In this document: positions 6,092 to 6,888 of the stretch, piece by piece | How the letters are laid out: every line of letters starts with the position of its first letter | Numbering within the stretch: the stretch's first letter is position 1 | NCBI GenBank assembly: GCA_020426085.1 | Contig: JAGQQP010000222.1 | Coordinates: forward strand, 1 to 6,888 | Direction of reading: 5' to 3' | Length of the DNA: 6,888 bases | From: Planctomycetaceae bacterium | Lineage (GTDB): Bacteria; Planctomycetota; Planctomycetia; Planctomycetales; Planctomycetaceae | Program-made: the position numbers and the translations under genes | The notes under the pieces: generated by a model | What the model was told of the DNA's origin: nothing | The model's database searches: none | Seen by the model: only the letters and a program-made list of their open reading frames with translations

Positions 6092-6888
6092 ATGTTTGTA
6101 GATCGCGTCGATATTTATTGTAAAGCCGGTGACGGCGGAGATGGATGTGCCAGTTTCCGCAGAGAAGCCCACGTACCCCGAGGCGGTCCGAATGGCGGTG
6201 ATGGTGGCAACGGGGGTGATGTTGTGGTCATCGCCGATGAAAATGTCAGCAGCCTGGGAAATATTATCGGCCATAAGCACTGGAATGCCGAACGTGGCGG
6301 TCACGGCTCGAGCAGCTTGAAAACCGGTAAGTGCGGCGAAGATGCCATTATTATGGTTCCGCCGGGCACTCTGGTGATTGACAGTAAACGCGGAAATCTA
6401 CTGCGCGATATGAAACAGAGTGGCGACAGGGTCGTGGTTGCCAGAGGGGGCAAAGGGGGGCGTGGCAATCGCCATTTCGCGACAGCGACTCATCAGACTC
6501 CCCGCGAATTTGAAAAAGGGGGCGCAGGCGAACTGAGAGATATTTCGCTGGAGCTCAAGCTGATTGCCGACGTGGGACTGGTTGGGAAGCCCAACGCGGG
6601 CAAATCGACTTTGCTCAGTCGGCTTTCGAAAGCCCATCCGGAAATTGCCGATTACCCGTTTACGACCAAGTATCCCAATCTGGGTCTAGTGCGTGTGGGC
6701 TTTGACCATCAGTTTGTGATGGCGGATATTCCCGGTCTGATAGAAGGGGCGCATGCGGGCGTTGGTCTGGGGCACGAATTCCTCAGGCATGTCGAACGCA
6801 CACGGGTTCTCGTCCATCTGGTCGAGCCCTCTCCCATGGATCAGACTGATCCGATTCAGAACTATCGCCAGATTCGGGAAGAAATGCG
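6092..6888 (+). CDS. obgE: Obg/CgtA GTPase, ribosome assembly factor, 3' part beyond window
   Basis: Obg is an essential GTP-binding protein that works in 50S subunit maturation and in stress and growth control. The first 265 residues are present. Residues 1-158 form the glycine-rich Obg fold (CKAGDGGDGCASFRREAHVP, GGPNGGDGGNGGDVV, RGGKGGRGN, ATATHQTPREFEKGG). The GTPase domain begins at about 159 with the P-loop GKPNAGKS (165-172), the Obg-type switch I YPFTTKYPNLG (188-198) and the G3 box DIPG (212-215), followed by EGAHAGVGLGHEFLRH. The NKxD motif and any C-terminal extension lie outside the window. All visible motifs are intact. The start ATG 6092 begins the conserved MFVDRV N-terminus, so it is secure, although only a weak GGA lies 5 nt upstream. 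In many bacteria obg follows rplU and rpmA; here a long non-coding stretch precedes it. Confidence 0.97.
   Translation, partial: MFVDRVDIYCKAGDGGDGCASFRREAHVPRGGPNGGDGGNGGDVVVIADENVSSLGNIIGHKHWNAERGGHGSSSLKTGKCGEDAIIMVPPGTLVIDSKRGNLLRDMKQSGDRVVVARGGKGGRGNRHFATATHQTPREFEKGGAGELRDISLELKLIADVGLVGKPNAGKSTLLSRLSKAHPEIADYPFTTKYPNLGLVRVGFDHQFVMADIPGLIEGAHAGVGLGHEFLRHVERTRVLVHLVEPSPMDQTDPIQNYRQIREEM

Overview
The window looks like chromosomal DNA of a Gram-negative-type bacterium, most likely a planctomycete of the Gimesia/Rubinisphaera kind. The arguments are the roughly 50 percent GC, a secreted DUF1570-type protein (a family I associate with planctomycetes), a very large OstA/LptC-like envelope protein, and an Obg gene that does not follow rplU-rpmA. 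The assignment rests on protein character, not on a database match.

Layout: three genes lie on the minus strand and one on the plus strand, diverging from an intergenic region of about 600 bp. Reading leftwards from that region come kdsD (4447-5490; arabinose-5-phosphate isomerase, first step of Kdo synthesis), a 1046-residue inner-membrane-anchored LptC/LptA-like protein (1240-4380) only 66 bp behind it, and, after a further 125 bp, the 5' part of a secreted DUF1570-type protein that runs off the left edge (1-1114). Reading rightwards, obgE/cgtA (6092-6888), the ribosome-assembly GTPase, runs off the right edge after its G3 motif.

How the genes fit together: kdsD followed by an LptC/OstA-type gene echoes the proteobacterial kdsD-kdsC-lptC-lptA-lptB cluster. 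It couples synthesis of the LPS inner-core sugar Kdo to a candidate LPS transport bridge. The bridge protein is about five times longer than LptC or LptA and contains several recognisable copies of one beta-rich unit, so it could do as one chain what LptC plus an LptA oligomer do elsewhere. That is the most interesting point of the window and is an inference.

The intergenic region carries a good sigma70-like promoter for kdsD (TTGACC-17-TATACT). Its -10 box sits inside a 7-bp inverted repeat, a plausible operator. On the obg side there are two hairpin-forming sequences and no convincing gene. I saw no tRNA, rRNA, CRISPR array, insertion sequence or phage gene.
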